From: Bacillus sp. Marseille-P3661 | Lineage (GTDB): Bacteria; Bacillota; Bacilli; Bacillales; Bacillaceae_J | Length of the DNA: 64,000 nt | NCBI RefSeq assembly: GCF_900240995.1 | Contig: NZ_LT965953.1 | Location: 62,001-126,000, forward strand | Direction: 5' to 3' | Part shown: in pieces, positions 17,027 through 26,058 of the stretch | Layout: the number at the start of each line of letters is the position of its first letter | How positions within the stretch are numbered: the first letter of the stretch is position 1 | Made by a program: the position numbers and the translations under genes | The notes under the pieces: generated by a model | What the model was told of the DNA's origin: nothing | The model's input: only the letters and a program-made list of their open reading frames with translations | Database searches by the model: none

Positions 17027-18394
17027 ATGAAAAAGAAAGTAGTAAGGCTATTATCATTATTCCTTGTATTGAATTTGTTTTTATCGATGGCAGCTTTTGC
17101 GGCTACAAAAGACCCTATTATTGTGGTTGCCAAAAAAGGTGGCGACAATGGTGGAGGAAATAGTGGTAGTAATAATAGTAAAGGTAGTAGTGGTAAAAGC
17201 AGTAGTAATAGTAGCGAAAGTAATAGTAATAGTGGAAGCAACAGTACAAGTGATACTTCAACAGAAACAACAAGTTCTGACACTGTTACCGAGGTAGATA
17301 CAGAGAATGCAAGTGTTGAAGAAACAGGTACATCCGAAAAGGAAGTTAATGCTACAAATGAAAGTGCTATTTCTAAAAAATCAGTTAAAGATCAAAAGAA
17401 AGCTTTGAAAACACAAGTTAAGAGTGGAGAAATTTCACAAGAAGAATACCAAAATCAAAGTGAACAGCTTCAAAAGGACTATGAAACTGTAAAAGATCAA
17501 ATTAAGCAAGAGCGTCAACAACTTCTTGTTGAGTATAAGGGGAATTCTGCGGAGCTTAAGAAGGCTGCGGCCCAATTGAGTCAGCAATTAGAAACAAATG
17601 AAGAGGACATTGAAGCTGAAGAAGAGGTTTTAGAAACTATTTCAGAACTTTACGAAGCAGCGGGAGAAATAGATGAAGCGGTAGCAGCTCAGGAAGAGGC
17701 TGTAAAACTTGATTATGAAAACATTGGACGTTATAAAAAGCTTGCAAAATTGATGGAAAAGCAAGGTAATAACAATATAAAAGCATTTGTAAACGGAACA
17801 CATCCAGTTTTCGATGTTCCCCCAGTTATCAAAGATGGTCGTACACTTGTGCCATTCCGTGCAATTTCCAATGCATTAAGCGCAGATGTTGCATGGGATG
17901 CTGAAACTCAAACGGTTATTGTAATTAAAGACGGTGTCGAGTTAAAATTAGTAATCGGTGAGTTAACTGCATATGTGAATGGACAGGAAATTAAATTGGA
18001 TGTTCCTGCAGAAGTTATGAATGCTCGTACAGTGGTGCCGTTACGTTTTATTAGCGAGGCGTTTGGAGCAACGGTAAATTGGGATGATGAAACATCGAGT
18101 GCCATTATTATAGAAGATGAACTAATCGACGGAGAAATTACGGATAGTGCTGGCGAAGAAAATGCGACAACAGTGGAAACAATTACAGATGAAGATAATA
18201 CGGTTACAGAAGAAACAACAGAAGGCGAAGAAAATACAGAAGTAGAATCTACAACAAACGAAAATACTTCTACAACTAGTGAAACAACAACTGCAGAAGG
18301 TACAACTTCTGAAACTGCCGAAAACGTAAGTGAAAGTGATGCAACAAACACAATAAATGACGTTCAAGATCCAGAAACTACAGCGACGAATTAG
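17027..18394 (+). CDS. Secreted copper-amine-oxidase-N-like (stalk domain) protein under c-di-GMP control
   Basis: This 455-residue exported protein starts at an ATG behind TAAGGAGGC. Residues 1-25 are a signal peptide ending AAFAA. A Gly/Ser/Asn-rich flexible region (about 38-85) and a Thr/Glu stretch follow. Residues about 105-245 are helical, probably coiled coil (QKKALKTQVKSGEISQEEYQ). Residues about 246-365 are two repeats of the copper amine oxidase N-terminal fold (VNGTHPVFDVPPVIKDGRTL, LVPFRAISNALSA, VVPLRFISEAFGATVNWDDE), a wall-surface module despite its name. A Thr/Glu-rich tail ends the protein. No LPxTG or SLH anchor is present. The upstream c-di-GMP riboswitch suggests a role in attachment or matrix. 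Confidence 0.9.
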   Translation: MKKKVVRLLSLFLVLNLFLSMAAFAATKDPIIVVAKKGGDNGGGNSGSNNSKGSSGKSSSNSSESNSNSGSNSTSDTSTETTSSDTVTEVDTENASVEETGTSEKEVNATNESAISKKSVKDQKKALKTQVKSGEISQEEYQNQSEQLQKDYETVKDQIKQERQQLLVEYKGNSAELKKAAAQLSQQLETNEEDIEAEEEVLETISELYEAAGEIDEAVAAQEEAVKLDYENIGRYKKLAKLMEKQGNNNIKAFVNGTHPVFDVPPVIKDGRTLVPFRAISNALSADVAWDAETQTVIVIKDGVELKLVIGELTAYVNGQEIKLDVPAEVMNARTVVPLRFISEAFGATVNWDDETSSAIIIEDELIDGEITDSAGEENATTVETITDEDNTVTEETTEGEENTEVESTTNENTSTTSETTTAEGTTSETAENVSESDATNTINDVQDPETTATN

Positions 18395-18466
18395 GTTTTC
18401 TTTAGTGATGACACATGACAGGAATTCCTGGTTAAATTGGTTCATATACAAAATGTAGATATTTTT

Positions 18467-18492
18467 AAAAGGGAGCTGATGGCTCCCTTTTG
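18467..18492. terminator. Bidirectional terminator between convergent genes
   Basis: AAAAGGGAGC, TGATG, GCTCCCTTTT. The same stem recurs at 32997-33020 behind the paralogous DUF2922 gene. Confidence 0.85.
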
Positions 18493-18527
18493 TTATATAA
18501 ATTTATTTCAAGCTGTGATATGAATCC

Positions 18528-18746
18528 TTATATTAACTCCACATTTTGAACAGTTCGCTCTACCACGCGAGCGCCTTTCTTGGATACGAAATCACCGCCT
18601 GTTGAGAAAAAAATATTCTGAGCAAGTATCGTATCCATAGCAGCTGCTACTGCAATAGGATCAACAGGTTCTGTAGGATCATCAATTGAGATCGTTGAGG
18701 TTTTTCCTTCTAAATTCATAAACTGTAATTCTAGTTTTTTACTCAT
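18528..18746 (-). CDS. DUF2922 family protein, copy 1
   Basis: A 72-residue protein starts behind AAGGAGGTT. It begins MSKKLELQFMNLEGKT and contains DDPTEPVDPIAVAAAMD and FFSTGGDFVSKKGARVVERT, the typical DUF2922 pattern. Function is unknown. It follows a DUF1659 gene by 38 bases, and the pair is duplicated at 33.0-33.5 kb with about 90 percent identical residues by eye. Confidence 0.92.
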   Translation of the reverse strand: MSKKLELQFMNLEGKTSTISIDDPTEPVDPIAVAAAMDTILAQNIFFSTGGDFVSKKGARVVERTVQNVELI

Positions 18747-18784
18747 TGACTTTAACCTCCTTTCTTGTAAAATTTACGTCTACA

Positions 18785-19009
18785 TTACCCATTGAAAATT
18801 TCATAGTTGCTGTTTCGCTTAATATAATTTAGCGGATGCTGCTGTAGAGATGAAATGGCTTGTGCAACTGCTAAAATCCCTTCAGGTGTAGCTGTTGTTT
18901 TCAAGTTGTTGTAATTCTTCACCTTTGTCATGATCTTGCCATCTAAATTCATCCCATGATCATACTCTAAACTTAATTGACTATCATACATATTTTCTAA
19001 CGCTGCCAT
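18785..19009 (-). CDS. DUF1659 family protein, copy 1
   Basis: A 74-residue protein starts at ATG 19009 behind GGGAGGTGATCAACG. It contains QLSLEYDHGMNLDGKI and TKVKNYNNLKT, typical of DUF1659. Function is unknown. It is first in a two-gene unit with DUF2922 and lies directly downstream of the CACTAT/ATAGCG dyad at 19027-19042. Confidence 0.92.
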   Translation of the reverse strand: MAALENMYDSQLSLEYDHGMNLDGKIMTKVKNYNNLKTTATPEGILAVAQAISSLQQHPLNYIKRNSNYEIFNG

Positions 19010-19026
19010 CGTTGATCACCTCCCTT

Positions 19027-19042
19027 CACTATATAAATAGCG
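19027..19042 (-). promoter_or_regulatory. Shared dyad upstream of the DUF1659 gene, copy 1
   Basis: CACTATATAAATAGCG, nearly palindromic, abuts the ribosome binding site. Matching sites are at 33553-33568 and 37555-37570. Confidence 0.55.
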
Positions 19043-19117
19043 CTAACTAGGGAAAAAGAGGGGTGCATATGAAAATTTTTTTATCGATGATTGATTTTGT
19101 AAAAAAAGATATAAGAG

Positions 19118-19262
19118 GATTCGACAAAATCCGGTAGGTGCCTGTCACTTGGAGGACAGTATTCAGGAAGATGGCGGGCGCTTTGCGAAACGACAAAATT
19201 CGGGAAGTGCCTGGCACTATGCAAAGTGCCTGGCACCATACGAAATGTCTGGCACCTGGTGA
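19118..19262. repeat. REP cluster, CGACAAGTG family
   Basis: CGACAAAATCCGGTAGGTGC, CTGTCACTTGGAGG, CGACAAAATTCGGGAAGTGC, CTGGCACT, then AAAGTGCCTGGCACC and TCTGGCACCTGG. Confidence 0.8.
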
Positions 19263-19349
19263 GGCTTTTGTTGGTGTTCGGCCAGGTATTTATCGGAAAA
19301 GAGGTAATTTGCCTTGCAGGTATACTGAGTTTTTTTGCATTTTTTATTA

Positions 19350-19385
19350 ACATTTTATGAAAATATTGCTAGAGTAGTATAATAT
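19350..19385 (+). promoter_or_regulatory. Candidate sigma-A promoter of the FecR-domain gene
   Basis: TATAAT at about 19378 with TTATGA 17 bases upstream. The -10 box is perfect and the -35 box weak. Confidence 0.4.
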
Positions 19386-19410
19386 AATAGTTTTATTTAA
19401 GGGGGACGTA

Positions 19411-22400
19411 ATGAAACGAATACGAATCATGCTGTCTTTTTTACTAGTATTATCATTAATTTTACCTACTTTATCGACAGCAGCAGCCAAGTCTACAAGA
19501 ATTGCTATTACTAAAGATGTAAAAGGAAAAGTATATATGAAAAAAGGGGGAGGGAAGAAAGAGTTTGGTGTGAAAGATGGTTTTAGTCTTTCACAAGGTG
19601 ATACTGTACGGACAGGAGTTAAAAGCTCAACGAACATTGTCTATGATGATGGATCTAAAAGTACGATCGGTCCTACTTCTAAAGTGGTTATTTCTAAACT
19701 TAAAAATGATGAATCTTCAAAGAAAACAAAAATTAAGATGCTTTCGGGTAAGATTTGGAATAGCATACAAAGCTTAACTAACGCTAATGATGAGTATGAA
19801 ATTGAAACACCAACATCAGTAATGGGTGTTCGCGGTACATTATTTCTAGTGACAACATCTCCACTTGATAACTCCACAAAGGTTGTCGTTTTAGACGGAG
19901 AAGTTGGAGCATCTCGAAGCAGTGAGCAAAATGATTATGACAATAGCAACCCAGAACAAGTTATTTCTATAAATGAAACAATGGATATAACCTCTGCTCA
20001 AGAACCAATGGCTGAAGTTCAAACGTTGAATGCAGCTGAATTTGTTCAAGAAGTAGAAGTTGAAATTTTAGTAGAAGTGATACAAGACGTACTGACAGTT
20101 GCAGAAGAATCACATAATCAAGCCAATCAGTTGAAAAATACGCAAGAGCTTGAAACGCTAAAGAACTCTGTAAAACTTGTAAAACAAGCAGCAGCGCTCG
20201 CCCAAATTCAAGAAAATCTCGTTAATGCTGTTAAAACATCAAGTAAAAATGCAGAGGTTGAGTCTGCACTGAAAGCAAAAAATCAACCAACTCTTTCAAA
20301 CATTGAAACTAAAACAAAACAATTGAAAGAAGAAGTATTGAAAAGTGAGCAGGAAATTGTTGAATCTGCCAAAAATGCAGGAATGACAGAGGAAGAACTT
20401 GATGAATTATCGGAACAAACGAAAATGGCGGAGACGTTCCCTACAAGCTCTGGAAATACAGGAAATAACGATGGTTCAGATTCCGATGATGAAACCACTT
20501 CAAATCCCGAGCCTGGAGAAGATGACGATTCAAACTCAAGCTCAGATCAAGGGCAAGATGATCATTCAAGCTCCAATACACCACCACTATTTGTCTCTGA
20601 ACCTCAAGCACATGCAGGGGTGGGGAATGGTGACATTACACTAACAGCTAATTTGAATAAAGCTGGAACTGTTAAATATGTAGTAGTAGAACATGGTGCA
20701 ACAGCGCCTAGTGGTTCACAAGTTTGGTCTGAATTAGCTGGTGATGTTAGTAGTTATGTTGTTTATGGCCATGGTAGCTTTACATTAAGTGGTTCTGCTT
20801 CAACATCTAGTACTATTAATAATTTACCAACCGGAAAATCATATGATATTTATATGGTTGCTGGATTGAGTGGGACAGATATTTTTCAAAATGATGTCCA
20901 AATCATCGAAAATGTGAATGTAGGTGATCTGAGTTCGCATTCAGATGAAACATTGTTAGAACAAGGCTTTGCTTTAGGTACAACATCAATTGAGTATAGA
21001 CCTGCAAATGGAAATACTTTAGCAATTAAGGTTTCATCAGATTCTGTAATTCCTACAGGAATCGGTGAGTCTGCACCAGCAGATTTGCTTTCGTACCATA
21101 GGGGAGATGACATCGCTGTAAATGTAGGACAGTATATTCAATTATATGAGCTTGATTCTAATAATAACGTGGTTAAGTTTATGGAATTTAAGGTTGATAG
21201 TGAGCACATTAGATCTAATACAAAAACAAAATTAGAAATAGGCTCTCAGGATCCTAGAACCATAACTATGATGTTCAACACAGCATTAGAGGAATCTACT
21301 TTTACTACAACTGATGTGATCGAACTATTTGCCATAACAAATCAAGACAGCTCAAATGATGTAAATGAGGAAAATATCGAATCCATATATTGGGATCGTA
21401 CAAATCTAAATGTACCTAAGTTAGTTATTACATTAAACAAGGAAATAGTTCTAAGCCGCTCATATATCATGGAGCTGGAATTTAAAGATCTCACTATAAA
21501 ATATGCAGGCCTAGATGAGTATTTTGGTGGTCATACTACTGTAGATGCTATAAATGATGAAAGCCGTGTATACATAACGCTAAAGCATATAAAATCAATT
21601 GCTGGTAACGAGATGGATCCAGTACTAGCAGAATATGTTTCATGGTGGTTATATGAATTAATTGATTACGGTAATATAGAAAATTATATTGAAGATAATG
21701 CCGAACTATATCAAAGTAAAATTGCTGAAACTGCTGCACTTGATTTAGAGATGCTTCTAGAGATTATCAATCAAGTTAATGCAGAGGGTGATAGCGAACA
21801 TGCTCCTGTAGATTTAGAAACACCAACGTTAGAACACGCTATTAAAGATGAACTAATATCGGAATGGTTGATTAGTACAGGCCTGACCGTGGGTTATCAT
21901 TTTTCTGGTAATAACATAACATATAGTGTTCAGCTCAATGAAAGTGAAACAGGACTTATTGATGCAAGAATAAGGAACGAAAGCCTAATTCTTGAACCAA
22001 CTGATAAGTGGGGTACCTCTATTAGTAACACTGTCGAGGTAGAAGTTATCGCAACCAATGAACATGGATCGGTTAGCGATACATATATAATCGATGTTTA
22101 TCCAGACGTAGTTAATTATAGAATTAGCAGCACTTCGGAAGGAGTCAAACTTGAGTGGACAGACAGTAAAATTGCAGAGGTAACAGGTTACAAAATTTTC
22201 CGCGCTCAAACTGATCAGTTTGAGCATGTCAATCAAGCGGCAGACTTACTTGCTACAGTTGGCAAAGGGCAGCAGTACTATATTGATCAACAAGGCTTAA
22301 ACTCGGATATCTATTATTATTTTATTAGACCAGTTGTTAATAATGAAATATTTTTAGAAGGTAAAGTAATTAATTTGAAAAGTTATCTAAAACAGTCCTT

Positions 22401-22926
22401 AAATTCCAATTTTGGTATATTTAGATCATTCATTAATAGTGATGAACTTGATTCCTTTAGCTTAAAGGGAATAAAGGAAAGTATTATTAACACTGAAAAT
22501 ATGGTCCAAGAGGCACTAGATAGTGGCTTGTCACAACAAGAAATAGAAGGACTTGATAATTACCACTACTATGTTTCAGCTAAGGAAAAATTTAATAATG
22601 TTACGTTTGATGTACACCCATCGTTTACAACAATGGATACCATTACGTTGAATTTTTCTGAACCGATCGTATTGGAGAATGGGGAAACCTTAGAACTTTC
22701 AAAGCTTAAACAGCTAATGGGTATTTTTAAAAATGACAGATTTTTCGTTGAGTTTGAGGTTATATCTATCAATTCTGATAAGACAGAAGTAGTATTACAG
22801 ACTGCGACGCCTTTAGATTTTAACCAGGATTACTCCGTTTTCATTGATGATGACTTAATCATTAGTTCGACGGGGAGACGTTTAGTTGAATCAAGATATC
22901 CTATATTGGCTATTGAAATCGATTAA
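19411..22926 (+). CDS. Large secreted protein with FecR-like domain and Ig/Fn3-like modules
   Basis: This 1171-residue protein starts behind AAGGGGGACGTA. Residues 1-25 are a signal peptide (LVLSLILPTLSTAAA). Residues about 30-170 are a FecR-type domain (GDTVRTGVKSSTNIVYDDG, TSVMGVRGTLFLV, VVVLDGEVGA). A helical region (about 200-340) and an acidic Ser-rich linker (about 350-390) follow. A module at about 393-510 (NGDITLTANLNKAGTVKYVV) recurs at the C-terminus of the SLH protein at 28673. After more beta-rich domains comes an Fn3-like part (VKLEWTDSKIAEVTGYKIFR). The last 120 residues resemble a bacterial Ig-like domain (VHPSFTTMDTITLNFSEPIV). Without an anchor, it may be wall-bound through partners. 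Confidence 0.88.
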   Translation: MKRIRIMLSFLLVLSLILPTLSTAAAKSTRIAITKDVKGKVYMKKGGGKKEFGVKDGFSLSQGDTVRTGVKSSTNIVYDDGSKSTIGPTSKVVISKLKNDESSKKTKIKMLSGKIWNSIQSLTNANDEYEIETPTSVMGVRGTLFLVTTSPLDNSTKVVVLDGEVGASRSSEQNDYDNSNPEQVISINETMDITSAQEPMAEVQTLNAAEFVQEVEVEILVEVIQDVLTVAEESHNQANQLKNTQELETLKNSVKLVKQAAALAQIQENLVNAVKTSSKNAEVESALKAKNQPTLSNIETKTKQLKEEVLKSEQEIVESAKNAGMTEEELDELSEQTKMAETFPTSSGNTGNNDGSDSDDETTSNPEPGEDDDSNSSSDQGQDDHSSSNTPPLFVSEPQAHAGVGNGDITLTANLNKAGTVKYVVVEHGATAPSGSQVWSELAGDVSSYVVYGHGSFTLSGSASTSSTINNLPTGKSYDIYMVAGLSGTDIFQNDVQIIENVNVGDLSSHSDETLLEQGFALGTTSIEYRPANGNTLAIKVSSDSVIPTGIGESAPADLLSYHRGDDIAVNVGQYIQLYELDSNNNVVKFMEFKVDSEHIRSNTKTKLEIGSQDPRTITMMFNTALEESTFTTTDVIELFAITNQDSSNDVNEENIESIYWDRTNLNVPKLVITLNKEIVLSRSYIMELEFKDLTIKYAGLDEYFGGHTTVDAINDESRVYITLKHIKSIAGNEMDPVLAEYVSWWLYELIDYGNIENYIEDNAELYQSKIAETAALDLEMLLEIINQVNAEGDSEHAPVDLETPTLEHAIKDELISEWLISTGLTVGYHFSGNNITYSVQLNESETGLIDARIRNESLILEPTDKWGTSISNTVEVEVIATNEHGSVSDTYIIDVYPDVVNYRISSTSEGVKLEWTDSKIAEVTGYKIFRAQTDQFEHVNQAADLLATVGKGQQYYIDQQGLNSDIYYYFIRPVVNNEIFLEGKVINLKSYLKQSLNSNFGIFRSFINSDELDSFSLKGIKESIINTENMVQEALDSGLSQQEIEGLDNYHYYVSAKEKFNNVTFDVHPSFTTMDTITLNFSEPIVLENGETLELSKLKQLMGIFKNDRFFVEFEVISINSDKTEVVLQTATPLDFNQDYSVFIDDDLIISSTGRRLVESRYPILAIEID

Positions 22927-23053
22927 TGTAGAGATTTTTTTAAAATTAACGCGTTTTATACCTGTTCGTGCGTTCAAATTTAGCAATATAATGTGATGTG
23001 AATGAGTATAGGCATAGCTTTTAACGCTATATTAAACATATTTTTATAATAAC

Positions 23054-23098
23054 GCCTAAATCTTAGAGAAAAACAATCTGAGGTTTGGGCTTTTTTTG
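23054..23098 (+). terminator. Rho-independent terminator
   Basis: GCCTAAATCTTAGA pairs with TCTGAGGTTTGGGC, followed by seven T. It ends the FecR-domain transcript. Confidence 0.85.
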
Positions 23099-23114
23099 TT
23101 GATTTAGGGTAGTA

Positions 23115-23297
23115 TGCGGACATACGATTCGTTATTTGTGGCAAAAAGGCGGTTTTTAGGATATGGCAGACATACGAAACGTTATTGCATTGAATTGAGA
23201 CCAAAATTTGCGTAATTTACTTAAATCGCGTATTCATTGTCCGGAAAACCCACTAAAAGTCCGCATTTTATAGTAATAAGGTATCATATGTCCGGAA
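23115..23297. repeat. R-R-F-F nested palindromic element, copy 1
   Basis: Arms in order: GCGGACATACGATTCGTTAT (R), GCAGACATACGAAACGTTAT (R), AATCGCGTATTCATTGTCCG (F), AATAAGGTATCATATGTCCG (F). Each R arm is the inverse of an F arm, giving two nested inverted repeats in about 183 bases. Confidence 0.8.
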
Positions 23298-23473
23298 AAA
23301 AACTTGCATTAGAATATTCTGCTTTAGAGTAGTAGGTTTAGAATGAAGCACGGTCCTTGGCCAACATGTAATTGAAAGGATGTACTCCTGCTAAATTGTG
23401 TTACTTATGGTGAAGTTAAATATGCAAGGAATATAGAATTGCTAATATGAGAGGGAAAACCATCGACCACAAT

Positions 23474-24061
23474 TTATTGCTTTTCGTTTAGAATCTCTAA
23501 GACGCTTTGATGTTGCTTTTGAATCGTAAATATTTGGTGAATTTCGCTACTTAATTCTGATTTTGTTTCATCAAGTTTTTTCATCGCACTTCCATAGTAA
23601 AATGCTACTTCTTTTCGCATCTCACTTTGTTCTGCTATTAATGAACTTTGTCCTTCTTCCATTGCACCAATTTTAGAATCCATAGAGCCAATCTTAGACT
23701 CCATTGCACCAATTTTAGAATCCATAGAGCCAATCTTAGACTCCATTGCACCAATTTTAGAATCCATAGAGCCAATCTTAGACTCCATTGCACCAATTTT
23801 AGAATCCATAGAGCCAATCTTAGACTCCATTGCACCAATTTTAGAATCCATAGAGCCAATCTTAGACTCCATTGCACCAATTTTAGAATCCATAGAGCCA
23901 ATCTTAGACTCCATTGCACCAATTTTAGAATCCATAGAGCCAATCTTAGATTCCATTGCACCAATTTTAGAATCCATAGAGCCAATCTTAGATTCCATTG
24001 AATCAAATTTGTTTTCTAGTGAACCTAATTGCTTTACGATTTGCTTTAAAAACTCTTCCAT
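23474..24061 (-). CDS. Coiled-coil protein with eight 14-residue repeats
   Basis: A 195-residue protein starts at ATG 24061 behind AGGAGGTGATAAAG; a GTG nine bases upstream lies inside that site. After a short head (MEEFLKQIVKQLGSLENK) come heptads of S-K-I-G-S/A-M-D/E, in tandem pairs (SKIGSMDSKIGAME) repeated about eight times. Ile and Met fall at the a and d positions of a perfect coiled coil. A less regular helix (about 145-195) follows and ends HQSVLEILNEKQ. There is no signal or membrane segment. The layout is that of a length-variable rod, as in fibre or tether proteins. I do not recognise a named family. Confidence 0.82.
   Translation of the reverse strand: MEEFLKQIVKQLGSLENKFDSMESKIGSMDSKIGAMESKIGSMDSKIGAMESKIGSMDSKIGAMESKIGSMDSKIGAMESKIGSMDSKIGAMESKIGSMDSKIGAMESKIGSMDSKIGAMESKIGSMDSKIGAMEEGQSSLIAEQSEMRKEVAFYYGSAMKKLDETKSELSSEIHQIFTIQKQHQSVLEILNEKQ
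23658..23993. repeat. 42-bp tandem repeat, eight copies, inside the coiled-coil gene
   Basis: The period is exactly 42 bases (starts at 23658, 23700 and so on to 23952). Copies are nearly identical: the leftmost ones differ by only a base or two from the last two, where TTAGAC becomes TTAGAT. This implies recent expansion by slippage or recombination. Confidence 0.95.
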
Positions 24062-24207
24062 CTTTATCACCTCCTACTTGATTACTATTATAAATATTTA
24101 AGGTATTGATGTCACTTAGAACTTTTGGGATATCTATTACTTTAATCAATAGATGCTGTTAAATCATATAAAGTATAAAAACACCCCCTTTTTGCATTGC
24201 ATTTCTT

Positions 24208-24320
24208 CGACAAAATTCGGGAAGTGACAGGCACTTTGATAAATAATTGGATAAAAGAAGTAGGCACTTGAATCCTTTACCCACCTAGGAAAATGCAGCT
24301 AGGATTAAAGGATTATAAGA
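24208..24320. repeat. REP element and dyad upstream of the regulator gene
   Basis: CGACAAAATTCGGGAAGTGA, CAGGCACTTT at 24208-24237 is a REP unit in inverted form. AATCCTTTA pairs with TAAAGGATT around CCTAG/CTAGG at about 24271-24316; it has no T tract and could be an operator or a leader hairpin of the regulator operon. Confidence 0.6.
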
Positions 24321-24372
24321 TATTTCAGAGAATTATTATTATTATAAAAATCGTGTAAGGAAGGTAATGGGC

Positions 24373-26037
24373 ATGAAGAGGTATCTTCCACTTTTTTTCG
24401 ATAATGATTGGTTACGACTTGGTGAGTTGCTGCAAGAGGATGTTCAGAATTATGGGATATCGGGCGATAGTGTTCGGTTAACTCGTGCGCTTAGTCAATT
24501 AGGCTGTTGTTATCTGTTTCAATCCAAACATCCTGATGCTGAAATTATTTTTGCCTTTCTAATAAAAGAGCTGAAATGTCCAAGGATAAGCTATAGAGAA
24601 AAAGCTAGTATAACTAGTTTTTTGGCTCTATATGAGATATTTAAAGGTGACGTCGATCAGTCAATTTCATATTTTAAACAATCCCAATCCTATTTTACGA
24701 TGATTGATGAATATGAAGAAGAAACGATGATGTTGGTTATAGCGCTAAATTGGTTATATTTATTAATCGACCATAAAGAAGGGATTTACTATGTTTATGA
24801 GCGGTTGAAGGTATTGAGCGAGAGCAACAGTTCCATTAAAAAGCTGACTAAAGCTCTGTATAAAAAAGAAAATTTTTCTGTTCATCCTATTAATGAGTGG
24901 TTTTGGAATCGATTATTTTCTAATGTTTCAAATTCGGTGTCCACATCAAATCATTCTGAAAAAAATAATGAATTGTATTTTGTTAAGATTGCGATCCAAT
25001 TTTTGGAGTTATATGAGTCGTATACACAAGCTGACCATGAGAATCTAGGCCGTTATGCTTTTACGCTTAAAGCACAAGTAGATCAATTTAAGCATCCATG
25101 GTATAGGGCTTTTGGTTATTATTTTATTGGTAAGATCCTTCAGCAGGAGAGTTATTTATCTGATGCCGATCTATGGTTTGAAAGCTTGAATCTAAAGGAA
25201 TCAATTAAGTCTTTTGATTTAGCTATAGATTTTTCGCTACCATCTGAATTTAAAAAAATATTCCTAAATAATCCACCTGAACAAACTAGTTTGACAACAC
25301 CTAAATTGTCATTTTCGTTATTTCACTCTTTTAAAATTATGTACGACGGTAAAGAGATTAAAATTGAAAAATGGAAAAGAAAAAAAGCTGAGGAAATTCT
25401 AACTTATTTACTATTTCAAAATAATCTTCGGGTCGAAAAAGAGGTGTTAATAGAGACGCTCTTTCCAAACGAACCGTATAATAAGGCCTCAAATCGTATC
25501 TACGTAAATGTGCACGAAATTAACCTGGTTTTTAAGAAAATCTATAATGATGACGAGCCATTTGTAACACTTTTAAACGGAAAAGTGATTATTAATTATA
25601 AGCTAATAGAAGAAATCGATGTTTTCGTATATTTAAAGCTATATTCTATTGGGATTAAATTGTGGTTTGAGGATCGCGGTGCTGCTATAGAGCTTTTTGA
25701 AAAAGCCGTAGAGCTGTTTGATAAGCAATTGGTGCCTCATTTATTATATGTTTCTTGGTTAGATACCTACCGTGAAAGTATATCAGAAAAACAAATAAGT
25801 ATGCTAGAAAAATTACTGGTATTTTATAAAAATAGTGAAAAGGAAGAAAAATATTTGCTAGCTTTATATGAGTGCGATCCTTTTAACGAAGCAAGGATTA
25901 AAAGGTACTTACAGTTTCTAACGAAACAACATCGCTATGATGAAGCAAATCAGTTATTTCTGAAAGCTGACCGTTTGATTAAAGAAGAAATTGGAATACA
26001 GTTATCAAGCGATTTGAAAAATTTGCTGCCAAAGTAG
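24373..26037 (+). CDS. BTAD/SARP-like transcriptional regulator with TPR-like N-terminus
   Basis: A 554-residue protein; ATG 24373 is preferred to ATG 24367 because AAGGAAGGT is better spaced. Residues 1-300 are helical repeats of TPR type. Residues about 310-400 look like an OmpR/PhoB-type winged helix (KAEEILTYLLFQNNLRVEKE, LIETLFPNEPYNKASNRIYV). Residues about 405-553 are a bacterial transcriptional activator domain (LYECDPFNEARIKRYLQFLT, LIKEEIGIQLSSDLKNLLPK). Such proteins bind DNA as activators, often answering a signal sensed by the helical part. It is the first of four closely spaced genes followed by a partner-switch set, so it probably controls or is controlled by that set. Confidence 0.87.
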   Translation: MKRYLPLFFDNDWLRLGELLQEDVQNYGISGDSVRLTRALSQLGCCYLFQSKHPDAEIIFAFLIKELKCPRISYREKASITSFLALYEIFKGDVDQSISYFKQSQSYFTMIDEYEEETMMLVIALNWLYLLIDHKEGIYYVYERLKVLSESNSSIKKLTKALYKKENFSVHPINEWFWNRLFSNVSNSVSTSNHSEKNNELYFVKIAIQFLELYESYTQADHENLGRYAFTLKAQVDQFKHPWYRAFGYYFIGKILQQESYLSDADLWFESLNLKESIKSFDLAIDFSLPSEFKKIFLNNPPEQTSLTTPKLSFSLFHSFKIMYDGKEIKIEKWKRKKAEEILTYLLFQNNLRVEKEVLIETLFPNEPYNKASNRIYVNVHEINLVFKKIYNDDEPFVTLLNGKVIINYKLIEEIDVFVYLKLYSIGIKLWFEDRGAAIELFEKAVELFDKQLVPHLLYVSWLDTYRESISEKQISMLEKLLVFYKNSEKEEKYLLALYECDPFNEARIKRYLQFLTKQHRYDEANQLFLKADRLIKEEIGIQLSSDLKNLLPK

Positions 26038-26058
26038 AGGGTTGGGGTGGTTAATGGA

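Noticed and set aside
17908-18451. Minus-strand frames rich in Val/Ser or Cys/Phe opposite the stalk-domain gene
   Set aside because: They arise from the Thr/Glu-rich tail read backwards and lack start signals.
23648-24006. Two long repetitive open frames overlapping the coiled-coil gene
   Set aside because: Both are by-products of the 42-bp repeat, which stays open in other frames; only the heptad-coding frame has a ribosome binding site.
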